Positions 5,335 to 7,235 of a stretch of DNA of 7,235 bases are shown in pieces. A program made the translations under genes and the position numbers. Numbering within the stretch: the stretch's first letter is position 1; each line of letters begins with the position of its first letter. This DNA comes from an uncultured Planctomycetota bacterium (GTDB lineage: Bacteria > Planctomycetota > Planctomycetia > Pirellulales > Thermoguttaceae): contig CADBTE010000385.1 of the NCBI GenBank assembly GCA_902797455.1, positions 1-7,235 of the forward strand, in the 5' to 3' direction. The notes beneath the pieces were generated by a model. The model searched no databases. It was given only the letters and a program-made list of their open reading frames with translations, and was not told the origin of the DNA.

Positions 5335-7235
5335 ATGCCCCATCGCCTCAACAAAGCCGCTTCCATCGTCCTGTGTTTCTCCCTCTGGGGGATCATTTTC
5401 GCCGGCGCGGCGCGGCCGGTCTTCTCCGGAGAAGAAGTCCAGCGATACGACCTTGCCGCCGCCGACGGTTTCACCACCATATCACCGGAACAGATCGACG
5501 CGGCGGTCTCGGCGATGAGCCCCGGCGCGCGGCTGTTCTATACGCCGCAGCGCATCGCGCTGGCGAAGGCGAAGATCGACGGGGACCCAATCTGGGGAGC
5601 GTACTATTCGGCGCTGGAAAATCACGCCGACGCTCTTTTGGACGCCCCGGCGCTGGAGAGGGTCATGGAGGGGCGTCGGCTTTTGCCGGTCTCGCGCGAG
5701 GCCCTGCGGAGAATCTTTACTCTCACGTTCTGCGCCGAGATTCATCCCGAAAAGACCGAGTACGCCGAACGGGCTTTAGTCGAGATGCGGGCGATCGCCC
5801 AATTCTCCGACTGGAATCCGCTCCATTTTCTCGACGTCGGCGAGATGACCGCGGCGATGGCAATCGGCTATGACGCGCTTCGTTCGCGAATGAGCGAGGA
5901 AGATCAAAACTTAATCGCCGGCGCGATTGTGGATAAAGGGCTGCGGTCGACCGACGCGAAGGAACATCTCTGGTGGATAGCCAATACGGCGAACTGGAAT
6001 CAGGTCTGCCACGCCGGCCTGACGCTCGGCGCCCTGGCGGTCGCCGACCGCCAGGGAGAACTGGCCCGGAAGGTTATCCGCCGCGCCGTCAACGGGATCA
6101 CGTACAGTATGTCTTCGTATGAGCCGGACGGCAACTACACCGAAGGCGCCACCTACTGGATGTACGGAACAAGTTTCAATATTCTCCTCCTCACCGCGCT
6201 GAAAGATACCCTCGGAACCGATTTCGGCCGAAGCGACGCCTCCGGTTTTTCGAAAACGATTCACTATTACGAACAGGTGTTCGGCCCGTCCGGAAAAACG
6301 TGGAATTACTCCGACTCGGAAGAAGGGGCTGTGTTTGAACCGACGGTGTTCTTTTTCACGGAGAAGTTAAACGATAAAACGATTACCTATAACGAGTACC
6401 GCCTGCTGGCCGGCCTTTTTAACCGTACCCCCTCAGAAAAAAAGGGCACGGTGTTTGGGCCTTTCGCCGGCGCGCGTCTTGCCCCGATGGCGCTTTTGTT
6501 CGATACCGGGGCAATCCAAAACCCGCCGATTTCCCCGAAGGAAAACGGGTTCGTCGGCATCGGGAACGGCAAAGCACCGATCGCCGTGTTTCGCACCGGA
6601 TGGGAACCGGACGCCGCCTGGTTCGGAATGAAGGGGGGAACCCCCTCGGCCCCGCACGCCCACATGGACGCCGGATCTTTTGTCTATGAACGATACGGCT
6701 TCCGCTGGTCGGTCGAACTGGGAGCGGAACTGTACCACAAAATCGAGTCGCTCGGTATGTCGCTTTGGTCGATCGCACAGGATTCGGACCGATGGAAAAT
6801 CTACCGCTACAGTAATTTTTCGCACAGTACCCTCACGGTCGACGGGGAATTGATGAGGGTCGGCGCGAACGCGCCGATTCTTGAGGCCTCCGTCGGCCGG
6901 CCGGGGGAAGACTCTTATGTTGCGTTTGACCTTACCCCGGTTTATGGCGGTTCCCTGCGAAATGCCCTCAGGAGAGGAACGCTTCACGGCGACGGGACAC
7001 TGGAAATCACCGACACGCTCACGGCTCCCGACGGGAGGAGCGCGTCGGTCGTCTGGCGAATGATCACGCGCGCGGTCCCCGAAACGCGGTCCGACACGGA
7101 GGTTCGGCTGTCGATGGGTGAGGGGGACAGCAAAGCATCGATCACGCTGGAGGCCCGGTTGGAAGGAACCGATCAGCCGGTCCGCTGGCAGTGGCCGGAA
7201 GCGAAGACAGAAAACGATTGGGACGAGCCCAACCC
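5335..7235 (+). CDS. Secreted heparinase II/III-family protein (probable polysaccharide lyase), 3' end beyond the window
   Basis: An uninterrupted frame of 633 codons runs off the right edge. GAGGAG (5321-5326) lies 8 nt before the ATG. Residues 1-32 form a signal peptide (HRLNK, a hydrophobic core 8-26, cleavage near AGA/A or FSG), so the enzyme acts outside the cytoplasm. Residues of about 50-390 fit the alpha/alpha-toroid of heparinase II/III proteins. They include NTANWNQVCHAG (218-229, His226) and YEPDGNYTEGATYWMYGTSF (262-281), where a Tyr at 274 or 277 is the likely general acid. The second half matches the beta-sandwich domain: PHAHMDAGSF (440-449, His441/His443) followed by FRWSVELG, then YRYSNFSHSTLTVDG (490-504). 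Known relatives cleave uronic-acid polysaccharides (heparin, heparan sulfate, alginate and others) by beta-elimination. Catalytic residues are assigned by motif resemblance only. Relatives are usually 600-800 residues, so the end is probably near. The 90 bp after gltX hold no clear terminator or promoter. No sulfatase or transporter is visible to narrow the substrate. Confidence 0.85.
   Translation, partial: MPHRLNKAASIVLCFSLWGIIFAGAARPVFSGEEVQRYDLAAADGFTTISPEQIDAAVSAMSPGARLFYTPQRIALAKAKIDGDPIWGAYYSALENHADALLDAPALERVMEGRRLLPVSREALRRIFTLTFCAEIHPEKTEYAERALVEMRAIAQFSDWNPLHFLDVGEMTAAMAIGYDALRSRMSEEDQNLIAGAIVDKGLRSTDAKEHLWWIANTANWNQVCHAGLTLGALAVADRQGELARKVIRRAVNGITYSMSSYEPDGNYTEGATYWMYGTSFNILLLTALKDTLGTDFGRSDASGFSKTIHYYEQVFGPSGKTWNYSDSEEGAVFEPTVFFFTEKLNDKTITYNEYRLLAGLFNRTPSEKKGTVFGPFAGARLAPMALLFDTGAIQNPPISPKENGFVGIGNGKAPIAVFRTGWEPDAAWFGMKGGTPSAPHAHMDAGSFVYERYGFRWSVELGAELYHKIESLGMSLWSIAQDSDRWKIYRYSNFSHSTLTVDGELMRVGANAPILEASVGRPGEDSYVAFDLTPVYGGSLRNALRRGTLHGDGTLEITDTLTAPDGRSASVVWRMITRAVPETRSDTEVRLSMGEGDSKASITLEARLEGTDQPVRWQWPEAKTENDWDEPN

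Noticed and set aside
6387..6987. Overlapping minus-strand frames (up to 184 codons) opposite the heparinase gene
   Set aside because: They lie inside a continuous plus-strand frame with strong family motifs and show no domain or ribosome-binding site of their own.

Overview
The window looks like chromosomal DNA of a GC-rich member of the Planctomycetota. The best evidence is the glutamyl-tRNA synthetase: it has a long insert after the KLSKR loop, no zinc-site cysteines, and a sequence that matches my memory of Pirellula/Rhodopirellula-type enzymes. The ECF sigma factor, non-zinc anti-sigma protein and secreted heparinase-like enzyme also fit that phylum. The assignment is by recognition, not by a search.

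Layout. Positions 2-421 (+) hold the C-terminal half of nadC (NAD biosynthesis), cut by the window edge. A strong hairpin flanked by A and T runs (436-468) lies between nadC and the convergent leftward genes and can terminate both. Three minus-strand genes follow, transcribed in the order ECF sigma factor (3271-2573), single-pass membrane anti-sigma-like protein (2512-1670) and secreted PDZ-domain protein (1542-496). A 272-bp divergent intergenic region (3272-3543) with several GC-rich palindromes and a perfect TATAAT box separates them from gltX (3544-5244, +). After a 90-bp gap comes a signal-peptide-bearing heparinase II/III-family protein (5335 to the window end, +), which is open at the right edge.

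How the genes may work together. Sigma factor, membrane anti-sigma and exported PDZ protein have the parts expected of an envelope-sensing pathway: a cytoplasmic transcription factor, a membrane-spanning inhibitor with a sizeable extracytoplasmic domain, and an exported peptide-binding protein that could act on that domain. This is inference from order, strand and domain content. nadC and gltX are housekeeping genes with no evident link to the module. The heparinase-like protein is probably a polysaccharide lyase acting outside the cytoplasm, and its substrate cannot be read from sequence.

No tRNA, rRNA, CRISPR array, insertion sequence or phage gene was seen. No gap between genes exceeds 300 bp.
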